From: Fibrobacter sp.
Lineage (GTDB): Bacteria > Fibrobacterota > Fibrobacteria > Fibrobacterales > Fibrobacteraceae
Length of the DNA: 64,000 bases
Reading direction: 5' to 3'
Assembly (NCBI RefSeq): GCF_017551775.1
Contig: NZ_JAFZKX010000109.1
Span: forward strand, 1 to 64,000
Shown here: positions 33,532-42,540 of the stretch, in pieces
How positions within the stretch are numbered: position 1 is the stretch's first letter
Layout of the letters: every line of letters starts with the position of its first letter
Translations under genes and position numbers: made by a program
The notes under the pieces: generated by a model
Told to the model about the DNA's origin: nothing
Seen by the model: only the letters and a program-made list of their open reading frames with translations
Database searches by the model: none

Positions 33532-34245
33532 ATGGTGTTCCCTAAGAGTCTTGTCATCATTCCCACTTACAACGAGAAGGAAAACATCCTCCTCATTATG
33601 TCGGCTATTCTGGAACAGAACAGCTGCCTCGAAGTCCTCGTTGTCGATGACGGCAGCCCCGACGGCACTGGTGACCTTGTGGAAGCGGAATCTGCGAAGA
33701 ACCCGCGCGTTCACCTGATCCGCCGCAAGGGAAAGATGGGCCTCGGCTCCGCCTACGTGACGGGGTTCAAGTGGGCTCTCGAACGCGACTACCAGCGTGT
33801 TTTCGAGATGGACGCTGACTTCAGCCACAGTCCTTCTGACCTGAACCGTTTCCTGGAATCGGCCGAAAAAGCCGACCTGGTGCTCGGCAGCCGTTACCAG
33901 AACCACCGCATCAGCGTGGTGAACTGGGACTTGCGCCGCCTTATTTTGAGCTATGGTGCGAACGTCTATACCCGTATCGTGACGGGACTTCCGATTAGCG
34001 ATGCGACCGGCGGTTTCAAGTGCTTCCGCCGCGAGGCCCTGCAGGCCTTGAACCTCGACAAGATGAAGAGCGACGGCTATTGCTTCCAGATTGAGACTAC
34101 CTTCAAGATTTGGAAGAAGGGCCTCCGCGTGAAGGAAATTCCCATCGTGTTTGCCGACCGTACCCGTGGTACGTCCAAGATGAGCGGCGGCATCATTTCC
34201 GAAGCCTTCTTCCTTGTCCTGAAACTGCGTCTCGGTCTGGCATAG
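33532..34245 (+). CDS. GT2 polyprenol-phosphate mannosyltransferase-like
   Basis: This 237-residue soluble-type Dpm1 homologue lacks C-terminal membrane helices. Motifs are VIIPTYNEKENI, VVDDGSPDGTG (about 42), EMDADFSHSP (about 92) and GGFKCFRREAL (about 160), all characteristic of polyprenol monophosphomannose synthases. The true sugar is not determined. GTAGGAG precedes the start. Adjacent to another polyisoprenyl sugar synthase, so two different lipid-linked sugars may be made here. Confidence 0.88.
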   Translation: MVFPKSLVIIPTYNEKENILLIMSAILEQNSCLEVLVVDDGSPDGTGDLVEAESAKNPRVHLIRRKGKMGLGSAYVTGFKWALERDYQRVFEMDADFSHSPSDLNRFLESAEKADLVLGSRYQNHRISVVNWDLRRLILSYGANVYTRIVTGLPISDATGGFKCFRREALQALNLDKMKSDGYCFQIETTFKIWKKGLRVKEIPIVFADRTRGTSKMSGGIISEAFFLVLKLRLGLA

Positions 34246-34250
34246 CGCCC

Positions 34251-35897
34251 ATGTATTCTTGTTCCGTCATTATTGTTGCTTACAATTCCTGCGACTTTAT
34301 CCCGGCTTGTCTCAAGTCCGTGCGCGACGCGTGTGCGGGTATCGACTCCCAGATAATAGTCCTCGATAATGGTTCCAAGGAACCGATCCTGCCCGAAATC
34401 AAGAAGTTTTTCCCGGAGGTCCTCTGGCTGAATTCCGAGGAAAATCTGGGGTTCGGCAGGGGGTGCAATTTTGCGGAAAAGCAGGCGACAAAGCCTTACC
34501 TGTTCTTTATCAATCCCGATACGGTCGTTTCGCGTGATTCCTTTACCAAGGTGCTCGACTTCATGGAGGAGCATCCGGAATCGGGTACGGTGGGGTGCCG
34601 CATCCTGAATGAGGATGGTTCCATCCAGTGGGCCTGCCGCCGTTCTTTCCCGACGATTGTCTCGGCGGTTTCCAAGACCATCGGGCTTGCCGCTCTGTTC
34701 CCGAAGAACAAGTTGCTCGCCTCGTACAACATGACGTATGCGGATCCTGATGAGGTTACTGAGGTCGATGCCATTAGTGGCTCGTTCTTCTGCATGCGTC
34801 GCGACGTGTATGAGAAGCTCAACGGCTTCGACGAAGATTTCTTCATGTACGGCGAGGATTTGGACCTTTGTTTCCGCACGAAGCAGATGGGTCTCAAGAA
34901 CTACTACACGCCGGTCACGAACATCCTGCATTTTAAGGGCCAAAGCTGCCGTACACGCCGTTGGGGGTCTTACGTGGACTTCTACAAGGCGATGCTCATC
35001 TTTGTGAGAAAGCACAAGGACCTTTACTTTGTTCCGAATTTCCTCGTGTCGTTCGGTATCCTGTTTGCGGCGTTCGTGGGCATGTTCTCTCGCCTGATTC
35101 CGAAGTTCTGGAAGATGTTCCTCGATCTGGGTGTGATTGCAGTGTGGGCTCTTGTGTTTTTGCCCGGCTTGGGAAACGATGGATGCATTTTTACACCCAT
35201 TAAGGAATCCATAGGGGTGATAACGACGTTTGAAGACTGGTGGCTTGTCGGCTTGGTCGCTATTATTAATATGGTCTTTCTTGTTTTCCGTGGGGAATAC
35301 ACAGAATCCAGCCTCAAGGGCGAAAAGTTCTTGCGGTACCTTGTGCCGCTGAACCTTCTTGCCGTTGGGGGGTATGAGGTGTTCCGTTACTTTTCCCAAT
35401 TTTCTTATGGCCCGGGAGACAGGTCTACAATCTATTCCAGTATTGGGTGGTGCGCCTATGTCGTCTGTTCCAGCCTCCTTATCCCGCTAGCGCTTCTCGC
35501 TTGGCGCCGCGTCGCATTTTGGATAAACTATTTTTACCGCATATTCGCCAAGAAGCGCCACCGTTCCATCTTGCTTGGCGGCCGTGAAGATTCCCTGTCG
35601 ACCTGGTTCGATAGCTACAACGTGATTCCGGGAATCGAAATTCTTGGTTGCGTGAGCGGCGAACCCGACAAGATTAGCGAAGAAAACCGTCAGCACCTCC
35701 TGGGGCCGCTTTCGGATATGGAATCCATTTGCAACCGTACCGGTTGCCGCGAACTCCTGGTCGTCTCGAATTTTTCGGGTTATCGCGAGGATTTCAACAT
35801 GGAATGGCTCGAAAAACTGGGCCTGAAGGTGTTTTTGCTCATAGGAAACGGCAAAAACGGCAATTTTGCCCTCGTAGACCTCAAATATTTGCGCTAA
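34251..35897 (+). CDS. GT2 rhamnosyltransferase-like enzyme with membrane and Rossmann-like C-terminus
   Basis: This 548-residue protein has a WbbL-like GT2 domain at about 1-255: SVIIVAYNSCDFI, ENLGFGRGCN, INPDT and EDLDLCFR. About five to six membrane helices follow (about 262-425). The C-terminal 120 residues (RHRSILLGGREDSL...FDSYNVIPGIEILG) look like the nucleotide-binding N-terminal domain of polyprenyl sugar-phosphate transferases. The sugar-phosphate transferase domain itself is missing. I start at ATG 34251, five bases after the previous stop; the longer frame from 34110 overlaps that gene. No clear ribosome-binding site, so coupling is likely. Confidence 0.83.
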   Translation: MYSCSVIIVAYNSCDFIPACLKSVRDACAGIDSQIIVLDNGSKEPILPEIKKFFPEVLWLNSEENLGFGRGCNFAEKQATKPYLFFINPDTVVSRDSFTKVLDFMEEHPESGTVGCRILNEDGSIQWACRRSFPTIVSAVSKTIGLAALFPKNKLLASYNMTYADPDEVTEVDAISGSFFCMRRDVYEKLNGFDEDFFMYGEDLDLCFRTKQMGLKNYYTPVTNILHFKGQSCRTRRWGSYVDFYKAMLIFVRKHKDLYFVPNFLVSFGILFAAFVGMFSRLIPKFWKMFLDLGVIAVWALVFLPGLGNDGCIFTPIKESIGVITTFEDWWLVGLVAIINMVFLVFRGEYTESSLKGEKFLRYLVPLNLLAVGGYEVFRYFSQFSYGPGDRSTIYSSIGWCAYVVCSSLLIPLALLAWRRVAFWINYFYRIFAKKRHRSILLGGREDSLSTWFDSYNVIPGIEILGCVSGEPDKISEENRQHLLGPLSDMESICNRTGCRELLVVSNFSGYREDFNMEWLEKLGLKVFLLIGNGKNGNFALVDLKYLR

Positions 35898-35965
35898 GGT
35901 TAACCCTTTCTTCAAAAATTGAGTTATTTTTATGTCAATCATAAGTGGTTGATTATAAAGGTTTT

Positions 35966-36223
35966 ATGTTCGATTCTAAACTTTTGGATATTCTCTGCTG
36001 CCCTGAAACTAGGGAAAAGCTTTCTTTGGCGGATGACGCCCTTCTTGGTCTCCTGAACGGGGCCGTTTCCGCAGGTACTCTCAAGAACGCCGCTGGCGAA
36101 AAAATTTCAGAACCTCTGGCCGAAGTGCTAGTGAACGCGGGGGGCACTCGTGCCTACATCGTTCGCGATGGCATTCCGGTCCTTTTGGCTGACGAAGCTA
36201 TTCCGCTTCCCTTGGAGGGATAA
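35966..36223 (+). CDS. Trm112-family small protein
   Basis: This 85-residue protein begins MFDSKLLDILCCPETREKL and ends with AYIVRDGIPVLLADEA, the conserved edges of the Trm112/YcaR family. Only the first Cys pair is present, so the zinc site of canonical members seems incomplete. The middle has a 30-residue helical insert. Family members activate methyltransferases or have unknown roles in bacteria. ATG 35966 is chosen because the conserved sequence begins there; GTG 35945 is in frame but lacks support. The next gene starts immediately after its stop. Confidence 0.78.
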   Translation: MFDSKLLDILCCPETREKLSLADDALLGLLNGAVSAGTLKNAAGEKISEPLAEVLVNAGGTRAYIVRDGIPVLLADEAIPLPLEG

Positions 36224-38737
36224 ATGGCTGTTACACTGGATACCCTGAAAAAGTCCATCGGCAAGAAGAAGGCCAAGTCCATGGCCTTCGCCTGGCTGGC
36301 GGACTACGAAAACATGGCTGGCGATGTGGATAACGCGCTCGCGCGTGTCGATGCCGGCTTGCAGATGTATCCCGGCGATATCCCGGGTATGCTGGTCCGC
36401 TCCAAGATCTTGTTCCAGAAGGGACGCTTCAAGGAATGTATCAAGGAATGCGAAAAGGTCCTTGAGAAGGAGCCGTTCTGCCTTTCTGCGCAAAAGCGCA
36501 TGGGCGAGGCCTACGAACAGATGGAAAACCTCGATGAACGCAATCGTTGCTTCCGTCGTGTACACGACATGGATCCGCTCGATATGTTCTGGAAGGAAGA
36601 GTACGAAACCGTCTCGGATACCGCTGCCGTAGCCGGTGCCGTGGCTGGCGCTGCCGCCGCCGAGGCTCTGGGCGATGCCGATTTCTCTATGCCCGACTTT
36701 GCCGACATGGGCGAACCGCAGGCGCAGGAATCGGCTGAGGCTGCAGCTCTCAGTACTGCTGAGCAGAAGCCCGCCGAGGATGATTCCCCGTTCTCGAAGT
36801 CTCTGGATATGAACCTCGACGCTCCTGCCGAAGATTTCGGAAGCCGGAGCTCATCTCCGTTCTCCGCATCGCTTGGTGGCGATGACGAAGATCCGTTTGC
36901 CGCGCTCGCCGCCCTGGGTGGCGATGACAATTCCGTCGAGGAATCGGCGATGGATTCGCTGCAGCAGTCCCTGAATACCGCCCTTTCCGAGGCCAGTGCC
37001 GAGGCGGCATCCCAGAATGATATCCCTGCCGGTGAAGAAATTTCGGGCCACGACGTGGGCTCTGCGTTTGCCGACCTGTTCGGCGAAGAAGACGATCTGG
37101 ATTCTCTGGGTGGAGGTTCCTCGCAACCGGCGTTCACGCCGGCAAAGCCTGCCGCTCCGGCAGAACCTGTGAACGCGTCTCCGTTTACGCAGTTCGATTT
37201 GCCGTCTACACTCGAAGACGAACCGCAACAGCCGGAACCGGCTCCCGCAAAGAGCGTGTTCGGAAATGAAATTGAAGACAAGCCTCAGTCCGTGGACAGC
37301 GCGTTCAATGACATCTTTGGCGAAGATGAACTTCCCGAAGAATTGCCGCCGTCTGCGCCCGCTGCTCCTGCCGCACCGCAACAAAAGGTGAACCTGGATA
37401 CGTGGAACCCCGAACCTGCGGATGCGGGTGGGCTCTTCCAGAAGTCCGCTTCTGCCGACATGGGATTCGGTGCGAGCGAGGACTCGCTTACTCTTGAAGA
37501 ACCGGCACCCGAAGTGAAGCCGGAAAAGACTCTTGACCTTCCTGCGGAAGATCCCGCCGACAAGCCCCAGAGCTTGGATAGCGCGTTTGCCGATATCTTC
37601 GGTGAAGACGAACTTCCCGAGGAACAGCCTGCGGCGAAGCCCGCGGAAAAACCGGCAATCGAAGAAAGCATGCTTTCGCTCGATGAACCGGCTCCCGCAA
37701 AGGCCGAAGTTTCCGATGAACTGGACCTCTCGGGCTGGGCTCCCGGTGGCAATGTCGCTGACGAACCGGCAGCCGAAGTGCCCGCTGTGGAACCGATAGC
37801 CGTGGAACCCGTTGTGGAACCGGCTCCCGCTGCTGCGCCTGAGGCTCCTGCCGCCGAAGCGAAGTCCGCATTCGACGGTGAAGGCTTCGGTATCGACAAG
37901 GCGTTCGATGAACTGTTTGCCGAGAAGGATGAACTTCCGGATGAATCCGCCGCCAAGACGGCCGCCGTGCCGACTTCTGATAAAGTAAGCGCCGTCGGAG
38001 TTGCCGAAAAGCCCGCCCAGAATGTGGCGATTGAAAAGGAAGAACTTGACCGCGAGATGGGTGCGGCATTCTCCTCGCTGTTTGCCGACGAAGACAAGTT
38101 TGTCCCCGAAGACAAGCCCGCGGTTGAAGCCCCGACTCAGGAAGATACGGGCGCGAAGATCGAGGAGGCTCCTCTTGCGGATGTCGCTCTCGAAGCCGAT
38201 CTCGACAAGTCCTTCAACAACCTGTTTGGCGAAGACTCTCTGCCCGATGAATCTGCGGCAAAGACTTCCGCTCCTGCGGTAAATGCGACCGTGGCTCCGG
38301 CTGCGCCTGCCGCCGATCCGATTCCCGAACTTTCTAGCCGGTCGTCCGATTTGGAAAGCCTCGAATCCGAATTCTCCGGGGCGTTCAAGCAGTTGTTCAA
38401 TACCGATGACGATTCCCTGGACGAAAAGCCCGTGCCTCCGAGCAACAAGGGCGTCGACTTCCTGATGTCGGGCGATTCCGACGATGAAGTTTCCGCTGGG
38501 CTCGTTACCGACCCGACAGCGCCTTTGGACAAGTTGCCCCCCGATATTGACGAGAGTTTGAATACGCCGACGCTTGCCGAAATCTATTTTGAACAGGGAC
38601 TTTACGGGAAGGCTCTGGATATTTACCAGGATTTGGCCCGCAAGGAACCCGGAAACAAGGCCATCGCGCAGCGCTTGGCCGAGATAGAGGCAGCTTACCA
38701 GAACAGGTTCGGAGGTGGCATTAATGGCAGATCTTAA
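36224..38737 (+). CDS. TPR protein with acidic disordered region and seven AFxxLFxE motifs
   Basis: This 837-residue cytoplasmic protein has TPR-like helices at about 20-125 (VDNALARVDAGLQMYPGDIPG). An acidic Ala/Pro-rich disordered stretch of about 600 residues follows, then a final TPR (LAEIYFEQGLYGKALDIYQDLARKEPG in pieces, about 785-815). The disordered part contains seven copies of a short motif resembling SAFADIFGEDELPEE, near residues 279, 358, 451, 560, 614, 662 and 719. Such an array could recruit several copies of one partner. The last 14 bp overlap pilT, so a link to type IV pilus retraction is plausible but unproven. No family assigned. Confidence 0.75.
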   Translation: MAVTLDTLKKSIGKKKAKSMAFAWLADYENMAGDVDNALARVDAGLQMYPGDIPGMLVRSKILFQKGRFKECIKECEKVLEKEPFCLSAQKRMGEAYEQMENLDERNRCFRRVHDMDPLDMFWKEEYETVSDTAAVAGAVAGAAAAEALGDADFSMPDFADMGEPQAQESAEAAALSTAEQKPAEDDSPFSKSLDMNLDAPAEDFGSRSSSPFSASLGGDDEDPFAALAALGGDDNSVEESAMDSLQQSLNTALSEASAEAASQNDIPAGEEISGHDVGSAFADLFGEEDDLDSLGGGSSQPAFTPAKPAAPAEPVNASPFTQFDLPSTLEDEPQQPEPAPAKSVFGNEIEDKPQSVDSAFNDIFGEDELPEELPPSAPAAPAAPQQKVNLDTWNPEPADAGGLFQKSASADMGFGASEDSLTLEEPAPEVKPEKTLDLPAEDPADKPQSLDSAFADIFGEDELPEEQPAAKPAEKPAIEESMLSLDEPAPAKAEVSDELDLSGWAPGGNVADEPAAEVPAVEPIAVEPVVEPAPAAAPEAPAAEAKSAFDGEGFGIDKAFDELFAEKDELPDESAAKTAAVPTSDKVSAVGVAEKPAQNVAIEKEELDREMGAAFSSLFADEDKFVPEDKPAVEAPTQEDTGAKIEEAPLADVALEADLDKSFNNLFGEDSLPDESAAKTSAPAVNATVAPAAPAADPIPELSSRSSDLESLESEFSGAFKQLFNTDDDSLDEKPVPPSNKGVDFLMSGDSDDEVSAGLVTDPTAPLDKLPPDIDESLNTPTLAEIYFEQGLYGKALDIYQDLARKEPGNKAIAQRLAEIEAAYQNRFGGGINGRS

Positions 38738-39824
38738 GATTGAACAGTTGTTGCGTGCGATGGTGGAATACAAGGCTTCGGACTTGCATATCCGTGCCGG
38801 CGTTCCGCCTATTTACCGTATCAACGGCTCTTTGACTAAGTTGTTCGAAACCCGAGTCGATTCGGCCATGATGGATTCCTTCCTGGACGATATCATGAAC
38901 CGCGACCAGAAGCAGCGTTTCGAGGCGAACAAGGAATGCGACTTCGCCGTGGGCGCCCGCGATATGGGCCGTTTCCGTGTGAACGTTTTCCGCCAGCGCG
39001 GTACCATCGCTATGGTTATCCGCCATATCAAGGCCAAGATTCCCGCGTTCGAGGAACTTCATTTGCCCGATGTCATTCGCGACATGGCGCTTACGCGCCG
39101 CGGTCTCGTGCTTGTTACGGGTACGACGGGTTCGGGTAAATCGACGACGCTCGCTTCCATGCTGGATTACATCAACCAGACGGAACCGGTGAACATTATT
39201 ACGGTTGAAGACCCTATCGAATACCTGTATCGCGACAATATGGCGATTATTTCGCAGCGTGAAATTGGCGTGGATACGCTTTCGTATGCGAACGCGCTGC
39301 GTGCAGCCTTGCGTCAGGATCCGGACGTGCTCCTGGTGGGCGAAATCCGTGATCTCGAGACGATGCAGATTGCGCTTACCGCCGCCGATACGGGCCACAT
39401 GGTGTTCGCGACTATCCATACGACGAACGCGACTGAAACTATCCAGCGTGTGCTCTCGATGTATCCGCCGCACCAGCACGATGAAATCCGTATCCTTCTT
39501 TCCGAAGTGCTTGCGGGTATTATCTCGCTCCGCCTTTTGCCGACTGCCGATGGCAAGGGCCGCGTGCCCGCAGCCGAGGTGCTCGTGAATACGGCCGCCA
39601 TTAAGGAATACATCCGCGACAAGGATAAGCTTTCGATGGTGGAACACGCCATTGCCGAAGGCCACATGCAGTACCGCAGCCAGACATTCGACCAGGCTTT
39701 GCTCGAACTCTACAGGACGGAACAGATTACGTTGGAAACGGCTATGAATGCGGCGACCAACAAGGACGATTTCGACCTCAAGGTTCGCGGTATTTCAGGC
39801 ACGTCCGACCGCGGCTGGATGTAG
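38724..39824 (+). CDS. pilT: Type IV pilus retraction ATPase PilT
   Basis: This is the hexameric ATPase that powers pilus retraction and twitching motility. The 366-residue protein starts MADLKIEQLLRAMVEYKASDLHIRAG. Walker A GTTGSGKSTT lies near residue 134, the Asp box VEDPIEY near 161, Walker B DVLLVGEIRDLET near 202 and the His box TGHMVFATIHTTNA near 226. The C-terminal AIKEYIRDKDK corresponds to the AIRN(L)IRE motif required for retraction. The ATG at 38724 has GGAGG 8 nt upstream and lies inside the TPR gene end. Other pilus genes are not in the window. Confidence 0.95.
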   Translation: MADLKIEQLLRAMVEYKASDLHIRAGVPPIYRINGSLTKLFETRVDSAMMDSFLDDIMNRDQKQRFEANKECDFAVGARDMGRFRVNVFRQRGTIAMVIRHIKAKIPAFEELHLPDVIRDMALTRRGLVLVTGTTGSGKSTTLASMLDYINQTEPVNIITVEDPIEYLYRDNMAIISQREIGVDTLSYANALRAALRQDPDVLLVGEIRDLETMQIALTAADTGHMVFATIHTTNATETIQRVLSMYPPHQHDEIRILLSEVLAGIISLRLLPTADGKGRVPAAEVLVNTAAIKEYIRDKDKLSMVEHAIAEGHMQYRSQTFDQALLELYRTEQITLETAMNAATNKDDFDLKVRGISGTSDRGWM

Positions 39825-39848
39825 TTTTCTTTCCCTGCATTTTTTTAA

Positions 39849-40108
39849 GGCTCTTGAAGTATGTTTGCTTCAAGAGCCGTTTTGTTCGCTCACACAATCA
39901 CTTCGTTCCAGTGTTCGCTTAACGAAACGGCTCTCTACGCAAAAAAAGAAAAGAGTGTATCTAAAAAGGAATGTTTGTTGCAGGGAAAATGTTGTTTGTC
40001 TGCACTGCGAAGCCCTTGTGATTGTTAATCCCTACGGGCTTCGCGAAAGTCGGGTAATTAATTAAACGGCTATAGATGCTGGAAATGTTTGCTTCAAGAG
40101 CCGTTTTA
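39849..40108. terminator. Two related terminators and a hairpin between pilT and endA
   Basis: An 11-bp stem (39849-39859 with 39868-39878) and T run ends pilT. A second hairpin (40064-40071 with 40099-40106) lies just before the end of endA. The 23 bp at 39861-39883 recur at 40086-40108, so one terminator half has been duplicated around about 200 bp. That spacer holds a 9-bp stem (40007-40015 with 40036-40044) and no gene I can support. Confidence 0.7.
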
Positions 40109-40110
40109 TT

Positions 40111-40863
40111 TCAATGCGGGCATTTTTCGTACACGAAGGGATTGTGGTTGCCTTGTACCTTGAAGATACGGCGGTCACGCTCGCATTCCTTTTCCGTGAC
40201 GGGGTACATCTTGTCCCAGGCTTCGAATAGTTTGCGGTCCTGGTTCGAAAGCTTTACGCCGTAGGTCTTTTCCATGTAGAAACTGGCGCGGGCGATGATT
40301 CCGCGGGCTTCTTCGCGGGGCTGCGCCTTCTTTTCTTTGAAGTCGACGATGGTCTTGCAGGCGCCGTACATGGGTTCGGGATTGTTGGTCCACTGGCTGT
40401 ACATGAAGTTGCTGCGGTCGCCGTTGATTTCGCCGATGGCGGGGTAGAGGTTGTGCATGTCGCCTTCCATCAGCTTGAACGTGGTGTCGTTTACGCTGCA
40501 GTTTTTGCGGCCTCCGTCCTTCCAGCAGGGCAGAAAGTGCCCCATGTTGTGGGCCGTTACCATGTGCTCCCATTCGATGCGTTCGGCGCGCTTGAAACTT
40601 TTGCGGTTCGGGTTTTCGCGCGGTTTGAAGTCGCAACTCGAAAAGTCGACGTTCTTCTTGTCGTCGTATCTGCAGCCGCAATAGAGAGTCTCTTGCAGCT
40701 CGCCGTAGTACACGCGTCGCAATTGCTTGCTCGCGTCGCGGTAGTTGTAGTGTTGCGGGGCCGCCGTCGGGTCGACGCGCGCTTCGGAGTACGTCGCAAA
40801 AATCGCGACCAAGGAAAACGCAAAAACGACGGCGCAACGCATGGGCTTGAAGGCGTTAATCAT
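40111..40863 (-). CDS. endA: Secreted endonuclease I family nuclease
   Basis: This 250-residue exported nuclease of the EndA/Vvn family should degrade DNA outside the cytoplasm. A signal peptide (about residues 1-28, ending YSEA) precedes the mature domain. Catalytic features are EWEHMVTAHNMG (His about residue 98) and DMHNLYPAIGEINGDRSN (about 137-154), which contains metal and active-site residues. Eight or more Cys fit disulfides. ATG 40863 has no clear ribosome-binding site; the internal ATG at 40839 would also leave a signal peptide. TATAAT at 40898-40903 (minus strand) with a heptad array above it is the likely promoter. Confidence 0.88.
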   Translation of the reverse strand: MINAFKPMRCAVVFAFSLVAIFATYSEARVDPTAAPQHYNYRDASKQLRRVYYGELQETLYCGCRYDDKKNVDFSSCDFKPRENPNRKSFKRAERIEWEHMVTAHNMGHFLPCWKDGGRKNCSVNDTTFKLMEGDMHNLYPAIGEINGDRSNFMYSQWTNNPEPMYGACKTIVDFKEKKAQPREEARGIIARASFYMEKTYGVKLSNQDRKLFEAWDKMYPVTEKECERDRRIFKVQGNHNPFVYEKCPH

Positions 40864-40910
40864 ATAAGTAATAAAAATTGTAAAGATGTTGTTGGAAATT
40901 ATAGCATTTA

Positions 40911-41121
40911 GTTAATAGTTAGTAGTTGCTAGTTACTAGAATATCAGGTTATAAGAAGCTTCTTGATTTAAACGATACTAGCAACTAATAACTCTGAACT
41001 TAGAACATGTGCGATATAAACTGTTTGTTGCGGGCGTTTTCTAAGCTCTGCCAACTAAGCTTTGTCAACTAAATTCTTGATAAAGATAATCACTAGTAAC
41101 TAGGAACTCAGAACTAGAAAC
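40911..41121. repeat. Heptad-repeat element C between divergent endA and folC
   Basis: Plus-strand units GTTAATA, GTTAGTA, GTTGCTA and GTTACTA (40911-40938) sit seven bases above the endA -10 box. Inverted units TAGCAAC, TAATAAC, TCTGAAC and TTAGAAC (40979-41006) follow. A further array TAGTAAC, TAGGAAC, TCAGAAC and TAGAAAC (41094-41121) abuts the folC -10 box TATATT with no gap. Between them, 14-bp units TAAGCTCTGCCAAC and TAAGCTTTGTCAAC (two heptads each) lie at about 41042-41069. Confidence 0.82.
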
Positions 41122-41133
41122 TATATTTGACGC
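41122..41133 (+). promoter_or_regulatory. Promoter -10 of a leaderless folC transcript
   Basis: TATATT at 41122-41127 lies 6 nt before the folC ATG, with no ribosome-binding site between. The heptad array ends exactly at the -10 box and occupies the place of a -35 element. Confidence 0.7.
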
Positions 41134-42483
41134 ATGCAATCTGCTGGAATTGAATATCTGGAATCGCGCCTGATGTTCGGGATGGTTCCCGGACTCGAAT
41201 CGACGCGCGCGCTTTGCGATGCACTCGGTAATCCCGAAAAAAAGTTCAAGTCAATCCATGTGGTCGGTACCAACGGGAAGGGCTCCACGAGTTACTATCT
41301 GGCGGGTATCTTAAAGGCGCATGGACTCAAGACGGGACTGTACGTGAGCCCGCATCTGGTGAACCTGCGGGAACGAATCCGTATCGATGACGTGCAGATT
41401 CCTGCTGCGGTTCTGGACCGCCTGCTGTTGCAAGTGAAATCTGCTGCGCAGTCCGTGTCGAGGGAGCGCATCGCCGCGGGTGGTGTCGCGCTGGAACCCA
41501 CCTTTTTTGAGGTGCTCACGCTTGTCGCTTTCTTGTACTATGCTGAAAGCGGAATCGATGTCGCCGTGCTCGAGGCGGGTATGGGCGGCAGGCTCGATAG
41601 CACAGCTGTCGCTGGCGGTGAAATCGCGGTCGTGACGAGCATCGGGCTGGAGCATACGGAAGTGCTTGGGCCTACGGAGTCCGCCATTCTTCGCGAGAAG
41701 ATGGGTGTCGCGGGCGATACGCGCGAACGCGCCTGCGGGAAGACGTTTATCGTTGGCGGCATTTCGGGCGCATTGCTCGAAGAAGCGCGTGAATACGCCT
41801 CGGAACTCGGGTGCAATTGCGTTGTTCCCGAAATATGCGAGGATGTTCGGCTCCCGAATCTCGGGCACCACTATATCGAGAATGCGAGCCTCTCGCTTGC
41901 GGCCGCGGAATTGTTCCTGAATTCTTTAGATGGCGCGCATCCCGTGGTTTTCAATCCGGAACTTGCCCGCACCGTGCTGAAGTCGCGCTCGTGGGCGGGG
42001 CGCATGCAGGTGCTCGCGGGCCCGGACGGCAGGGCGCGTGTCATTCTGGATGGGGCGCACAATTCGCATGCGGTACGCCGTCTGGTCGAAACCTTGTGCG
42101 AATACTACCCGAATGCAAAATTCCATTGCCTGTTCGGCGCCCTCAAGGACAAGGACGTGGGCGAAATGCTCAAGATGATGGCCCCGCACGTTTCGCACTG
42201 GCATATCACCAAGACGCCGTACCCGCGTTTCCGTGAACTCTCGGACTTGCGCGCCGAAATGGAAGCGCTCCACCTTCGCGTATCAAGCGAGGGCATGCTT
42301 TCCCGCGGTCACTTGGAGCAGGTTTTGCGCGGGTGCAGCATGGACATCCGTAACGACGGCCTGCCGCTTTTGATAACGGGAAGCCTCTACATGCTTGGCG
42401 CCTGCATCGAAATATTGAAGGACGATTTCGCGGAACTCGCTTTCTTTAGGGGCATGGATCCCTCGACAAACGAGCACCGCTGA
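41134..42483 (+). CDS. folC: Folylpolyglutamate synthase / dihydrofolate synthase
   Basis: This Mur-ligase-family enzyme adds glutamate to dihydropteroate and folates. The 449-residue protein has the ATP loop VVGTNGKGSTSYYLAGIL (about 36-53), YVSPHLVNLRERIRID (about 70-85), AVLEAGMGGRLDST (about 145-158), the GLEHTEVLG segment (about 172) and ILDGAHNSHAVRRLV (about 307). Full length and intact catalytic residues. The start at the N-terminus MQSAGIEYLESRL matches the family. It stands alone, convergent with xseA. Confidence 0.93.
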   Translation: MQSAGIEYLESRLMFGMVPGLESTRALCDALGNPEKKFKSIHVVGTNGKGSTSYYLAGILKAHGLKTGLYVSPHLVNLRERIRIDDVQIPAAVLDRLLLQVKSAAQSVSRERIAAGGVALEPTFFEVLTLVAFLYYAESGIDVAVLEAGMGGRLDSTAVAGGEIAVVTSIGLEHTEVLGPTESAILREKMGVAGDTRERACGKTFIVGGISGALLEEAREYASELGCNCVVPEICEDVRLPNLGHHYIENASLSLAAAELFLNSLDGAHPVVFNPELARTVLKSRSWAGRMQVLAGPDGRARVILDGAHNSHAVRRLVETLCEYYPNAKFHCLFGALKDKDVGEMLKMMAPHVSHWHITKTPYPRFRELSDLRAEMEALHLRVSSEGMLSRGHLEQVLRGCSMDIRNDGLPLLITGSLYMLGACIEILKDDFAELAFFRGMDPSTNEHR

Positions 42484-42540
42484 CCGGCGCACGTAAAAAC
42501 ATCGAAAATGCGCCGCTTCTAGAAAAAAGATGCGACGTCC

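Noticed and set aside
36851-38773. 640-residue minus-strand ORF across the TPR/motif gene and pilT start
   Set aside because: Composition is an Arg/Gly mirror of Glu/Ala/Pro codons; it crosses the real pilT start and lacks any domain.
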